NCBI GenBank assembly: GCA_965232465.1
Contig: OZ246977.1
Span: forward strand, 806,001 to 870,000
Origin: G965232465 sp965232465
Lineage (GTDB): Bacteria; Pseudomonadota; Alphaproteobacteria; JAQWUY01
Reading direction: 5' to 3'
Length of the DNA: 64,000 bases
The translations under genes and the position numbers were made by a program. This document shows, one piece after another, positions 44,817 through 53,982 of this stretch (positions within the stretch are counted from its first letter, which is position 1; the number at the start of each line of letters is the position of its first letter). The notes under the pieces were generated by a model that was given only the letters and a program-made list of their open reading frames with translations, searched no databases and was not told where the DNA came from.

Positions 44817-45892
44817 AAATGTATCCCCTGTAATGCGTTAATAATGCGGTTGTTTTCACTTTCTGTACCAATGGTAATTCGCAGCCCATTATCAATGCCA
44901 TATCCCGTCACAGAGCGCACTAAAATACCATTTTTTTGAAATACTTTTAAAGCATGTTGTGCCTTAATATCTGTATCAAACAACACCAAAATAAAGTTTG
45001 TATAAGATAGGGGCACTCGACAGCCTTTTTGTACAAATATATCGCTTAATACTTGTCGCCATTTTGTATTATGCACAACGGATTTTTGGATAAAATCTTG
45101 GTCTTGTACCGCAATTGTTCCAATGGCTTGGGTCAAGCTGGTAATATTAAAGGGCGACCTTGTGCGATGCAAGACTTGAATCACATCCGATTGGGCATAT
45201 GCCCATCCCAAACGGATGGATGCCAGTCCATAGGCTTTTGAAAAAGTACGGGTCATAACCACATTGGGGTATATATCCACCAAATTCGCCCCATCTGTAT
45301 ATGCATCCCATGTACAATATTCCACATACGCCCCATCCAAAACAATCATAATATGGGAAGGGGTATTTTGAATCAGCCGTATTAATTCTGTCTGTGCAAT
45401 CGCCGTCCCCGTTGGATTTGCCGGATTGGCAATCATAATCATGGTTGTGTTATTGGTAATTGCCAATAAAATGGCGTCCACATTCACCGTATAATTGGTT
45501 TCTGGTACTTGCACCGGCGTGGCACCGGCAATTTGTGTTTGTATGGGATACATTAAAAATCCATATTGGGTATATATGACTTCATCCCCTTCGCCAGCGT
45601 ACGATAACACCAATAGTTGTAATATTTCATCCGACCCCGCACCACAGACGATACGGCTGGGGTCTAAGCCATGTATGTGTGCTATGTTTTCACATAATAT
45701 ATGTGCCCCCGCATCGGGATAACGGTGAAAATCAACATGCTGTATACTGTGGGCAACCCTATCGGAACAGCCCAGCGGATTTTCATTCGATGACAGCACA
45801 ATGGCATCGTTTTTTCCACCTATTTTATGTTTTCCGGGTACATACGCAGGCACATTCATTACATATGGTTTAGGGACAGGTTTGTTGGTCAT
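44813..45892 (-). CDS. hisC: histidinol-phosphate/aromatic aminotransferase
   Basis: PLP-dependent fold type I aminotransferase, 359 residues. Visible: NENPLG near the N-terminus, GAGSDEILQLL, NPANPTGT, LDGAYVEY, the PLP lysine in TRTFSKAYGLASIRLGW and the final RITIGTESEN arginine. Next to tyrA it may also transaminate prephenate or phenylpyruvate. Confidence 0.92.
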   Translation of the reverse strand: MTNKPVPKPYVMNVPAYVPGKHKIGGKNDAIVLSSNENPLGCSDRVAHSIQHVDFHRYPDAGAHILCENIAHIHGLDPSRIVCGAGSDEILQLLVLSYAGEGDEVIYTQYGFLMYPIQTQIAGATPVQVPETNYTVNVDAILLAITNNTTMIMIANPANPTGTAIAQTELIRLIQNTPSHIMIVLDGAYVEYCTWDAYTDGANLVDIYPNVVMTRTFSKAYGLASIRLGWAYAQSDVIQVLHRTRSPFNITSLTQAIGTIAVQDQDFIQKSVVHNTKWRQVLSDIFVQKGCRVPLSYTNFILVLFDTDIKAQHALKVFQKNGILVRSVTGYGIDNGLRITIGTESENNRIINALQGIHF

Positions 45893-45894
45893 AA

Positions 45895-46551
45895 CTACCC
45901 CTTTGTCCCATTAAAGTATAAGTGTCGTTGTAAAAACTGGGTTGCTTGTAACAATCCCTGTTCATCAATACCGTGGGCAAGCCCTGGGCATATAAGCGTA
46001 TCGGTTGGTACTTGGTTTTGTATTAACGCTTCACTTGCCAAGTTTAAAAATTCTATGCCAATAATTTGGTCTTGGTCGCCATGAATAAGCATCACAGGGG
46101 GGCGGGATTGTATATCGTTTGCCAAAGTGTCTGTGCCCGCCAACATACCGCTAAACCCGATGATACCCGCAAAACTATCCGGGCGTCTTAACCCCAAATG
46201 TAATGCCATCATCGTACCTTGTGAAAAGCCCAACAAGGCTATTTTATCCGCAGGGACGCCCAAACGGTGCATATGTGTGTCGATAAAGTTTTCTAAATAA
46301 GGACGGGCGATATTTAAACCATTCATCAGCGAATCTTTGTCTAATTTTGCATCGATATCGAACCATTGACGCCCAAATCCCATCTGGCATGGAAATATGG
46401 CATCGGGGGAAATAAACGCTGTGTTTGGCAAGGCATGTTGCAAATGGGGGGCAAACCCCATTAAATCGTTTTTATCCGCCCCATATCCATGTAATAAAAA
46501 TACCAAACTTTGTACATCATTGGGAATATTTTCCACAAATTCCAATGGCAT
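45895..46551 (-). CDS. phospholipase/carboxylesterase family hydrolase
   Basis: A 218-residue alpha/beta hydrolase: FLLHGYGADKNDLMG, nucleophile LLGFSQGTMMAL, Asp in LIHGDQDQIIG and His in GLAHGIDEQ. It belongs to the YpfH/acyl-protein thioesterase-like group. It lies 2 bp before hisC in the same minus-strand operon. Confidence 0.9.
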   Translation of the reverse strand: MPLEFVENIPNDVQSLVFLLHGYGADKNDLMGFAPHLQHALPNTAFISPDAIFPCQMGFGRQWFDIDAKLDKDSLMNGLNIARPYLENFIDTHMHRLGVPADKIALLGFSQGTMMALHLGLRRPDSFAGIIGFSGMLAGTDTLANDIQSRPPVMLIHGDQDQIIGIEFLNLASEALIQNQVPTDTLICPGLAHGIDEQGLLQATQFLQRHLYFNGTKG

Positions 46552-46643
46552 TAGTGTTGTCCTTTCATCTTATACAGGGCATAATACCACAAAAACATAT
46601 AAAAACCTTGATAAAAACATAAAAAAATTATAGGGTGCAAAGT

Positions 46644-47774
46644 ATGACAGATACACGCAACACATATCCCCACGACTTGCCAGGAACGCATGTACACATT
46701 ACACAGCCATTACACTTGGATAGTGGGTATATATTGGAATCGTATACCATATCGTATACGACCTATGGTACTTTGAATGCGGATAAATCAAATGCTGTGA
46801 TGGTGTTACACGCCTTAACAGGCGATCAGTATGTAACCGATATCAACCCCATTACAGGCAAACCGGGATGGTGGCATCAAGTGGTCGGTGAAAACCGCCC
46901 AATCGACACCAATACATATTTTGTGATTTGTGCCAATATTTTGGGGGGATGTATGGGTACAGAAGGTCCCAAATCCATCAATCCAAAAACCGGCAAACAA
47001 TGGCGGATGGACTTTCCCTGTATCACTTTGGGGGATATGGTCAAGGCACATATTGCCGTGTTGGATATTTTAAAAATTGATTCGCTGCATACCCTTATTG
47101 GGGGGTCGATGGGGGGGATGCAGGCGATGATTTTTGCATCCCAATATACAGAGCGGACAAAAAACATTGTTATTATTGGGGCATCCCCATGGTTAAATAG
47201 CCGTAATGTTGGATTTAATCGTACCGCACGGCATGCGGTAATGTCCGACCCCGAATGGCATAATGGCAATTATGCGGATTTTAACACTTCGCCTAAAACA
47301 GGGCTTAGCATTGCCCGTATGAATGCCCATATGACATATTTATCGGAACAGGCAATGGATTTAAAATTTGGGCGTACATTAAACGATTGTGAAAATTTTT
47401 CATACACCATTGCCCATGCGGATTTTCAAGTGGAAAGTTATTTGTTGCATCAGGGGACTTCTTTTGTCAACCGTTTTGATGCCAATTCATATTTGTATAT
47501 TTCCCGTGCTATGGATTATTTTGATATGCATACATACAGCCCCACAGGGGAATTGGCGGGGGCATTTAAAAACAGTATCAACCGTTTTTGTATTATTAGT
47601 ATAGCATCTGATTGGTTACACCGCACCGCAAATTCCAAAAAATTGGTACATGCGTTAAATGCCTTGGGGTTGGAAGTTACCTTTGCCGAATTGCAATCAG
47701 ATGCGGGACATGATGCGTTTTTGCTGGATGAACCGGAATTGCATGATATGATACGGGGGTTTATCAATGGATAA
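46644..47774 (+). CDS. metX: homoserine O-acetyltransferase
   Basis: Methionine biosynthesis acyltransferase, 376 residues. MetX marks: LHALTGDQY, NILGGCMGTEGP, nucleophile LIGGSMGGMQAM (Ser), RFDANSYLYISRAMDYFD, and the C-terminal Asp and His (ASDWL, DAGHDAFLL). Start set at ATG 46644 with AGGGTG upstream; an in-frame GTG lies at 46635. It overlaps metW by 8 bp. Confidence 0.94.
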   Translation: MTDTRNTYPHDLPGTHVHITQPLHLDSGYILESYTISYTTYGTLNADKSNAVMVLHALTGDQYVTDINPITGKPGWWHQVVGENRPIDTNTYFVICANILGGCMGTEGPKSINPKTGKQWRMDFPCITLGDMVKAHIAVLDILKIDSLHTLIGGSMGGMQAMIFASQYTERTKNIVIIGASPWLNSRNVGFNRTARHAVMSDPEWHNGNYADFNTSPKTGLSIARMNAHMTYLSEQAMDLKFGRTLNDCENFSYTIAHADFQVESYLLHQGTSFVNRFDANSYLYISRAMDYFDMHTYSPTGELAGAFKNSINRFCIISIASDWLHRTANSKKLVHALNALGLEVTFAELQSDAGHDAFLLDEPELHDMIRGFING

Positions 47775-48402
47775 GTCACTCCTAAAATTTGAAATTATCG
47801 CCCGTTTTATCCATACAAACAGCCATATCCTTGATGTGGGGTGTGGGGATGGGCAATTACTGACATATTTAAAACAGCACCGTCAGGTATCATCACGGGG
47901 CATTGAACTCAATGCAAAATTGGTCAATAAATGTATCAATGCGGGGCATTGTGTCCTGCATGGGGATGCGAATACAGATTTATATCAGTACCCCACTAAG
48001 TCGTTTGATACGGTGGTGTTATCCCATACCTTACAAGCTATGCAACGGGCGGATAAAACATTGTTGGACATTACCCGTATTGGCGAACAAGCGGTGGTTA
48101 GCTTTCCCAATTTTGGACATTATCAGGTGGTATGGGATTTGTTTTACAACCGCCGCATGCCAACCACCAAGCGGTTACCACTAGCATGGTATAAAACCCC
48201 TAATATTCATTTTTGCACCATTCGGGATTTTGTCAATTTGTGTGCGGAATTAAATTTACACATCGATGATTTTGTTATCATTACCAATAAGGGCAACCCA
48301 CTTTCCGCCCGCCCCACTTCATACAAAGCCAGTTTGTTGGGGGCATCGGCGGTGTTTGTCGTATCGGACAAAACACATAAAGGGTATGAACCCCATGCCT
48401 AG
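47767..48402 (+). CDS. metW: methionine biosynthesis protein MetW
   Basis: A 211-residue SAM-methyltransferase-like protein that supports MetX. ILDVGCGDGQLLTYL gives the SAM-binding motif, with GIELN and VSFPNFGHYQVVWDLFYNRRMPTTKRLPLAWYKTPNIHFCT typical of MetW. Its stop lies in the first unit of a 16-bp triplicated repeat that runs into truA. Confidence 0.93.
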   Translation: MDKSLLKFEIIARFIHTNSHILDVGCGDGQLLTYLKQHRQVSSRGIELNAKLVNKCINAGHCVLHGDANTDLYQYPTKSFDTVVLSHTLQAMQRADKTLLDITRIGEQAVVSFPNFGHYQVVWDLFYNRRMPTTKRLPLAWYKTPNIHFCTIRDFVNLCAELNLHIDDFVIITNKGNPLSARPTSYKASLLGASAVFVVSDKTHKGYEPHA

Positions 48403-48442
48403 TTTTAAAAATGTCCCGTTTTAAAAATGCCTCGTTTTAAAA
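48395..48442 (+). repeat. 16-bp tandem triplication at the metW-truA junction
   Basis: Three contiguous units (ATGCCTAGTTTTAAAA, ATGTCCCGTTTTAAAA, ATGCCTCGTTTTAAAA). Unit 1 holds the metW stop, unit 3 the truA start. ATGs in units 1 and 2 open the same first codons but run into TAA because 16 is not a multiple of 3. This is slippage-type amplification of a start region. Confidence 0.92.
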
Positions 48443-49173
48443 TCACTATTGAATATTTTGGCAAAAATTATTGTGGATGGCAGATTCAAGACCATTGTCC
48501 CACCGCCCAAGGGGCGATTATGCAAGCGTTACAAAAAGTGTTTAAAATGGATATAATAGTCCAAGGGGCGGGACGCACTGACAGTGGAGTGCACGCCACA
48601 GGTCAGGTTGCCCATTTTGATGTGGATACAAAAATGACCGCCCATAAAATCCGTGAAGCTTTAAACTATTTTTTATATCACGAAGATGTATCGATATTAC
48701 AATGTGAACCGGTATCGGATGATTTTCACGCCCGTTTTTCCGCTACTTCACGGCATTATTTATATCGTATATCCAATCGCCGTGCCCCGCTTACTTTTCA
48801 ACGGGATATTGTTTGGCATGCGGGGGGATACAATTTGGACGCCATAAAAATGCACGATGCAGGGCAAGTATTGGTTGGTACCCATGATTTTACCACTTTC
48901 CGTTCCGCCATTGCCACCAATCAAAATCCCGTTCGTACATTGGATTATCTGAGTATTACCGAAGTGGGGGATGAAATCCATTTGCGATGTGGGGCAAGGT
49001 CGTTTTTACATAACCAAGTCCGTTATATAACCGGTGCTTTATTCCGTGTGGGATATGGCAAATGGACAATTAAAAATATCGAATACTGCCTTGCCATCAA
49101 AGACCGTAACAAAGGCGGCCCCCTTGCCCCCCCACATGGGCTGTACCTGACAAAAGTAACATACGATACATAG
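48427..49173 (+). CDS. truA: tRNA pseudouridine(38-40) synthase
   Basis: A 248-residue TruA: FKITIEYFGKNYCGWQ at the N-terminus, catalytic QGAGRTDSGVHATGQVAHF (Asp), FSATSRHYLYRI and ARSFLHNQVRYITGAL. It modifies positions 38-40 of the tRNA anticodon stem. The start is unit 3 of a 16-bp triplicated repeat, the only one of three ATGs not closed early. Confidence 0.95.
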   Translation: MPRFKITIEYFGKNYCGWQIQDHCPTAQGAIMQALQKVFKMDIIVQGAGRTDSGVHATGQVAHFDVDTKMTAHKIREALNYFLYHEDVSILQCEPVSDDFHARFSATSRHYLYRISNRRAPLTFQRDIVWHAGGYNLDAIKMHDAGQVLVGTHDFTTFRSAIATNQNPVRTLDYLSITEVGDEIHLRCGARSFLHNQVRYITGALFRVGYGKWTIKNIEYCLAIKDRNKGGPLAPPHGLYLTKVTYDT

Positions 49174-49245
49174 GGATTTTTACCCCTTATAAAATGACAT
49201 CGCCATCCCAAAGGAAAATAAATTGGCATATTCGAAATAAAACTA

Positions 49246-49273
49246 TTGACAACCTGCGGGGGGGGGGTATAAT
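49246..49273 (+). promoter_or_regulatory. promoter with a G10 tract in the spacer (possible phase switch)
   Basis: Perfect TTGACA (49246-49251) and TATAAT (49268-49273) separated by 16 bp, of which the last ten (49258-49267) are G. Gain or loss of single G changes spacer length around the 17-bp optimum, as in known poly-G/poly-C phase-variable promoters of Neisseria. It drives the Hsp70-ATP-grasp-ABC block. Confidence 0.85.
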
Positions 49274-49337
49274 GAAATAAATAATAAGTTCTTGTGCTGA
49301 TTTTTAAAGATATAATTTATAAAAAGGAAGGATTTAA

Positions 49338-49451
49338 ATGACATATTACATAGGAATTAACTTAGGAACCACCAACTGTGCTTTATCTATAATAAATGAG
49401 CAAAGGGAACCAGATATTGTACAGAAGTGGCTCCCAAAAACTGGACAATGA
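49338..49451 (+). pseudogene. Hsp70-family protein, 5' fragment cut by an IS3-family element
   Basis: The start after AAGGAAGGA reads MTYYIGINLGTTNCALSII, the phosphate-1 loop of the Hsp70/actin ATPase fold (compare IGIDLGTTNS of DnaK). Native sequence ends at about 49422 and the frame closes inside the IS. The remainder of the Hsp70 gene is not found on the other side of the element, so more than a simple insertion occurred. Confidence 0.75.
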
Positions 49452-49503
49452 TTTAAGTTTCATTTATATTTCATTTATATATAGAAATAAGGAGATTTAT
49501 TAA

Positions 49504-49815
49504 ATGAGTAAAATACGGAAGAATTACCCTGCTAAATTCAAAAAAGAGGTTGTTTTGGCAGTATTGCGTGATGACACGCCGATATCGGAATTATCGTCTC
49601 GTTTTGGAGTGCATGCTACGGTTATTCAAAGGTGGAAGCGAGAGGCTGTTTGCTCTATTGAGGCAGGATTTTCAGGCAATCTTGACAAACAAAAGCATGA
49701 TAGCGAAGCCCATGTTAAAGAGCTTCATGCCAAGATAGGTCAATTGACGATTGAACGGGATTTTTTGTCGGACATTTCGGATCGTTTAGGATTACAGGTT
49801 AAAAAAAAATGGTAA
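49504..49815 (+). CDS. IS3-family transposase OrfA
   Basis: A 103-residue HTH protein (KFKKEVVLAVLRDDTPISEL, then RFGVHATVIQRWK) with a leucine-zipper-like C-terminus. An A9 run (49801-49809) just before the stop is a usual -1 frameshift site producing the OrfAB fusion. Confidence 0.92.
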   Translation: MSKIRKNYPAKFKKEVVLAVLRDDTPISELSSRFGVHATVIQRWKREAVCSIEAGFSGNLDKQKHDSEAHVKELHAKIGQLTIERDFLSDISDRLGLQVKKKW

Positions 49816-50663
49816 ATTCTAATTCCCCCGATTTAAGTATTGTGCGTCAATGCGAGTTGCTTGGAATGAACCGTTCAAGTTATTACTATCAATGTAAAGA
49901 AGAGAGTGATTTTAATGTGGAGTTGATGGAACAGATAGCCCAGCAACATTTACAAACGCCTTTTTATGGTGCGAGGCAAATGATGCGTCATTTAATCCGC
50001 CAAGGCTATAAGGTCGGCAGAAAACGCATCCGCAGGCTGATGAAGGTACTGAGGCTAAAAGCAATTTACCAAGAGCCAAAAACATCTACTATAAACCCGC
50101 AACATAAGGTGTATCCGTATTTGTTGAGAAACTTGGATATTAACCGTCCTAATCAGGTTTGGTGTACAGATATTACTTATATCCCGATCAAACGAGGGTT
50201 TTTATATTTGGTTGCTGTTATGGATTGGTATAGTAGGAAGGTACTCTCATGGCGTTTATCTAATACGCTGGATAGTAGGTTTTGTGTTGAAGCGTTAAAT
50301 GATGCTTTGGCAAAATACCCCACCCCAGAGATATTTAATACAGACCAAGGCAGTCAGTTTACTTCCCTTGATTTTACGGATACCTTAAAAGATAATGGTA
50401 TTCGTATATCTATGGATGGTAAAGGGTGTTGGAAGGATAATGTCATAATTGAAAGATTTTGGAAATCATTGAAGTATGAATGTGTTTATTTGCAAGCATT
50501 TACCAGCGGTGTAATGGCTAAGGAAAGCATAAGAAAATGGCTTAAATTTTACAACCAAGATAGACCCCATTCACATTTCGGTTTGACAACACCCGCAGAA
50601 ACATATACAATGCATTCTCATGCAAAAGAAGTTCCGCCTACGGCTACACTTACTTTTACATGA
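49809..50663 (+). CDS. IS3-family transposase OrfB (integrase domain)
   Basis: A 284-residue DDE integrase: an HTH_21 region (YGARQMMRHLIRQGYKVGRKRIRRLM), then Asp in WCTDITY, Asp in FNTDQGSQFTS and Glu in VIIERFWKSLK. Complete and probably functional. It overlaps orfA by 7 bp in the -1 frame. Confidence 0.93.
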   Translation: MVNSNSPDLSIVRQCELLGMNRSSYYYQCKEESDFNVELMEQIAQQHLQTPFYGARQMMRHLIRQGYKVGRKRIRRLMKVLRLKAIYQEPKTSTINPQHKVYPYLLRNLDINRPNQVWCTDITYIPIKRGFLYLVAVMDWYSRKVLSWRLSNTLDSRFCVEALNDALAKYPTPEIFNTDQGSQFTSLDFTDTLKDNGIRISMDGKGCWKDNVIIERFWKSLKYECVYLQAFTSGVMAKESIRKWLKFYNQDRPHSHFGLTTPAETYTMHSHAKEVPPTATLTFT

Positions 50664-50737
50664 GAATATACATATTTAACCACATAAGTGAAGCTTAAAA
50701 TAGGCTTAGTACTGTCCTAACAAAGGGGACCACCTCT

Positions 50738-50887
50738 ATTGGAGGGGTTGATATCATTGAAAATAATAACGGAGACCTTTTTGTTTTAGAGGTTAATCCA
50801 GAGCCTGACATTACATTGGAACGATTTGAATTTCCTAAAGCAATTGCAGATTTTATATATAAATCAGTTACTATAGATACTATATAA
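50738..50887 (+). pseudogene. ATP-grasp ligase, 3' fragment
   Basis: Fifty codons in frame, beginning at the IS3 right end and stopping at 50887: IGGVDIIENNNGDLFVLEVNPEPDITLERF. The LEVNPEP segment is the Mg-binding E-x-N of ATP-grasp enzymes. Only the C-terminal tip of the enzyme remains. Its stop is 11 bp before the ABC ATPase start, so it was the preceding gene of that operon. Confidence 0.75.
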
Positions 50888-50898
50888 GGGGTAATTTA

Positions 50899-51900
50899 AT
50901 GGATATTATAAATGTTTCTAACTTAGGGAAAAAATATAAAAATAAGATCAAGAATAATATATTTAAAAATTATTTTTATCCAGAATTTGAAATTATAACT
51001 ATTCTTGAAAATTTGAATTTTCATGCAACTCATGGTGAATTTATTGGATTACTCGGCAGTAATGGGGCTGGTAAATCAACCCTGATTAAAATACTTTGTG
51101 GTTTACAAAAAGCAACCTACGGAGAGGCTTTTGTTTTGGGAAAAAATGTAAATAATATAACTAATGAAATTTTTTATGAGTTGTCTGTTATTTTTGGGCA
51201 TAAGAGTTCACTATGGTGGGATTTACCTGTGAAAGATTCTTTAAACGCTGCATCTAAAATTTATAAAATTGAATATGATGGTTTTATAAAAAGGAAAAAA
51301 TTTCTCATAGAAAAATTAGATTTAGGAGAAATTCTACATCATCCAGTTCGTTCTTTAAGTTTAGGTGAGCGTGTTAAATCTGAACTAGCCTTTAACTTAT
51401 TACACCGGCCAAAATTAATTTTACTCGATGAACCCACCATTGGATTAGACATCAAATCCAAATTTAATTTACGACAATTTTTATTAGAATTGGTAGAGGA
51501 AGATAAAATTTCTATTGTGCTGACTAGTCACGATATGAATGATGTAGAAACATGCTGTTCCCGTGTTTGTTTATTAGAAAATAAAAATCTTCAATTTGAC
51601 GGTACTATACATACATTCAAGAAATTTATAAATATAACTGATATATTTGTATTTCAATCAACACAAGGAAAAATAGAAGATAGTGATGTTTTATGTATTC
51701 AAAATAAATTAAAACAATTAAAGCATATTCAACAATATGATATCGATGCATTAGCAGGTACTATTAAAATCTGTTTTTCAAAACAACATAGTGATAATTC
51801 ATCCCTATTTAATATATTATATACAAGCCTATCTAAGAGTTATAATTTTATATTTTCTCAAGAAACTACAACTTTAGAAAAAGCTCTCGCCAATAGATAA
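50899..51900 (+). CDS. ABC exporter ATP-binding protein (COG4586 type)
   Basis: A 333-residue ATPase of the uncharacterised ABC-2 exporter group related to antibiotic exporters: Walker A GLLGSNGAGKSTLIK, signature SLSLGERVKSELAF (LSLGxR variant typical of COG4586), Walker B ILLDEPTIGLD, H-loop VLTSHDM. Ribosome site AGGGG. It is followed by a GSP-synthase-like gene and the two permeases. AT-rich compared with flanking core genes. Confidence 0.9.
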   Translation: MDIINVSNLGKKYKNKIKNNIFKNYFYPEFEIITILENLNFHATHGEFIGLLGSNGAGKSTLIKILCGLQKATYGEAFVLGKNVNNITNEIFYELSVIFGHKSSLWWDLPVKDSLNAASKIYKIEYDGFIKRKKFLIEKLDLGEILHHPVRSLSLGERVKSELAFNLLHRPKLILLDEPTIGLDIKSKFNLRQFLLELVEEDKISIVLTSHDMNDVETCCSRVCLLENKNLQFDGTIHTFKKFINITDIFVFQSTQGKIEDSDVLCIQNKLKQLKHIQQYDIDALAGTIKICFSKQHSDNSSLFNILYTSLSKSYNFIFSQETTTLEKALANR

Positions 51901-51915
51901 TGTAAAGGTTTTAAA

Positions 51916-53184
51916 ATGATTTATGATAAAACTCACTGTACACAAAAATATTGGTCAACACCGCAAGGTATCAAACTATCTACAACCATTAAAGATATTG
52001 GTAAGAAAATAAATTATATTAATACTAATGAATTTGTTTTGGATCCCTTATTTGTTGATTATCATCAAATATTAGATATTAATGGTCATCTTAGTTCTTT
52101 ATACGATATTCTTATTGAAACTACTAAATATTATTTCAATTCCTTAAAAGAAGTTTTAGATTATTTTGGTTTGTCTTTTGACTTACCTGAATATATGTTA
52201 ACAAATTTAGATTTATTACTATCTCATAGTTGTCCACTGCGATGGGATTTAATACCAACATCAAAGGGGTTCAAAGTTATTGAAATGAATTATGGTTGGG
52301 CATTAGGTGGAATCAATCGATATTCTATACAAACATTATATAATGAACATATAGAAGAATTTAATAGTAATATTGATCCAATGTATTATCTAGTAGAACG
52401 ATTAAATACATGGGAAAATAAATTTGGAAAAAGAAAATGGCTTATTTGTGATTCTGATTATTTCTTCTATAAATATCAAAATTTTATAAAAAACTTATGT
52501 GATATTATAAGATCTTTGGATTTTCAAGTAAGATCATTACCTTTATCTGAACTTTCTTCAATGGATATGAACAATGAAACATTAATAGAAGTATTTACTT
52601 TGTTTGATTTAGTAGAGCATTCAGGTGCAGATGCATATAAAGAATATATTAAAAGATCACAAAATTTGATATTCACTTCTCCATTTGATGCTGTGTGGTC
52701 TTGCAAAGGACTATTTGCTCTAATATACAAGGGGATTACCGATGGCATATATACAAATTCACAGAAGGAATTATTAGTAAAAATGATACCATACACAATA
52801 TTACTCAATATAGATAATTTAGTAGAAAATCAAAAAAATAAGAATACATTTATATTAAAACCAATTTCTGGATTGGGGGGGGAAGGCATAGTCATAGGAA
52901 AAGATGTTTCGCAAGAAAAATGGAATGATTGTTTATGTCAAGCAATTGATAGTCCTCATGCTTTTATAATTCAGGAGTATATTCAACCTATCCGTAAATC
53001 TTTAAAAATAATAGATTTTCAGGATCATATATATAGTAAAATGGGTGAAATTGTTTTGGGAGTTTTTCAAATGCAACGAAAGTATGCTGGAGCAATGTTC
53101 CGTTTAGGAAAAGAAGATTTTGGACCTATAAATATTACACAAGGAGCATTGATGGGAATGGTTGGGGAGAATATAAATGTTTAA
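51916..53184 (+). CDS. glutathionylspermidine-synthase-like ATP-grasp protein
   Basis: A 422-residue protein with the layout of the permuted ATP-grasp family of glutathionylspermidine synthases. The N-terminal half has LRWDLIPTSKGFKVIEMNYG (E-N metal ligands). The C-terminal half has FILKPISGLGGEGIVIGKD (nucleotide Lys and Gly-rich loop) and AFIIQEYIQP. It is expected to form an amide bond between a carboxylate and an amine using ATP; substrates are unknown. The Gly-rich loop is encoded by a G8 run (52875-52882), so slippage there would truncate the enzyme. It overlaps the permease gene by 8 bp. Confidence 0.7.
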   Translation: MIYDKTHCTQKYWSTPQGIKLSTTIKDIGKKINYINTNEFVLDPLFVDYHQILDINGHLSSLYDILIETTKYYFNSLKEVLDYFGLSFDLPEYMLTNLDLLLSHSCPLRWDLIPTSKGFKVIEMNYGWALGGINRYSIQTLYNEHIEEFNSNIDPMYYLVERLNTWENKFGKRKWLICDSDYFFYKYQNFIKNLCDIIRSLDFQVRSLPLSELSSMDMNNETLIEVFTLFDLVEHSGADAYKEYIKRSQNLIFTSPFDAVWSCKGLFALIYKGITDGIYTNSQKELLVKMIPYTILLNIDNLVENQKNKNTFILKPISGLGGEGIVIGKDVSQEKWNDCLCQAIDSPHAFIIQEYIQPIRKSLKIIDFQDHIYSKMGEIVLGVFQMQRKYAGAMFRLGKEDFGPINITQGALMGMVGENINV

Positions 53185-53977
53185 TATGTTTCAGTCTTAT
53201 GGTTTAAACGCCTACAGAGAAGTTTACTTAGATAGAGGACTTTTTATTTCTGATTTTATTTTGGCAACTATGGTACCCTTTATTATTCAATTTTTATTGT
53301 GGCAATGGATGTACATAAATGTGGATACCAATACAATTAAAGGATATCTTTTTACAGATTTGATGTTTTATTATGCTTTTGTTATCGCATTTAATCGTTT
53401 GAATAATGGGTATGGTATTGTAGAATATTTTTCATTTGTTGTTCATACGGGGTTTATTACTGCTTTGCACTGCAAGCCTATATCATTTATAAAACAAAGA
53501 AAATTTGACTTTCTAGGGGGAAGTATCCTGTATTATATTCCTGTATATAGTATCATACTATACCAATATTTTACTTTTAAATATGGTATATACGAATGCG
53601 TTTTTTATATTGTTGCGGGAACAAGTATAATAATCTTATCTCAAGTTTTAAGTTTTTATATATCTATGATGTTTGCTATGTTTACACTCATCTTATATAG
53701 ACCAAATTTTTTATTATCATTATTATCAAGTTTTCAGATTATTATGGGTGGGGTATTGTTACCATATAACTTTTGGCCCGATTGGTTAATTAATATTATG
53801 CGGTATAATCCCTTTCGTTTTACCATTGCGGCACCAGCAGAGTTAATGACGCATTTTTCTTATACTCTGTTATTAGAATTTATAATGTTTTCTATGATAT
53901 ATATATTTATCTTTTCTAAGATATGTGCAGTATTATGGAAAAAAATGATTATGTCTACAAAAAGTATAGGAGGGTAA
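53177..53977 (+). CDS. ABC-2 type exporter permease 1 (COG4587/DUF990-like)
   Basis: A 266-residue membrane protein with six predicted helices. The starting AYREVYLDRGLFISDFILATMVPFIIQFLLW and a late NIMRYNPFRFTIAAPAEL resemble the DUF990 permeases that accompany COG4586 ATPases. Ribosome site GGGGAG within the preceding gene. Probably exports the product of the ATP-grasp enzymes (inference from operon). Confidence 0.82.
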   Translation: MFNMFQSYGLNAYREVYLDRGLFISDFILATMVPFIIQFLLWQWMYINVDTNTIKGYLFTDLMFYYAFVIAFNRLNNGYGIVEYFSFVVHTGFITALHCKPISFIKQRKFDFLGGSILYYIPVYSIILYQYFTFKYGIYECVFYIVAGTSIIILSQVLSFYISMMFAMFTLILYRPNFLLSLLSSFQIIMGGVLLPYNFWPDWLINIMRYNPFRFTIAAPAELMTHFSYTLLLEFIMFSMIYIFIFSKICAVLWKKMIMSTKSIGG

Positions 53978-53982
53978 ATAAT

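Larger units (their letters stand above)
49423..50737 (+). mobile_element. IS3-family insertion sequence
   Basis: About 1.3 kb with orfA and orfB. Imperfect terminal inverted repeats begin AGAAGTGGCTCCC (left) and, read inward from the right, AGAGGTGGTCCCC. No target duplication is evident: left flank TTGTAC, right flank ATTGGA. The flanks belong to different genes, pointing to an adjacent deletion after insertion. Confidence 0.8.

Noticed and set aside
46552..46643. SAM-II-type riboswitch before metX
   Set aside because: The gap is short and A-rich with no recognisable pseudoknot elements.
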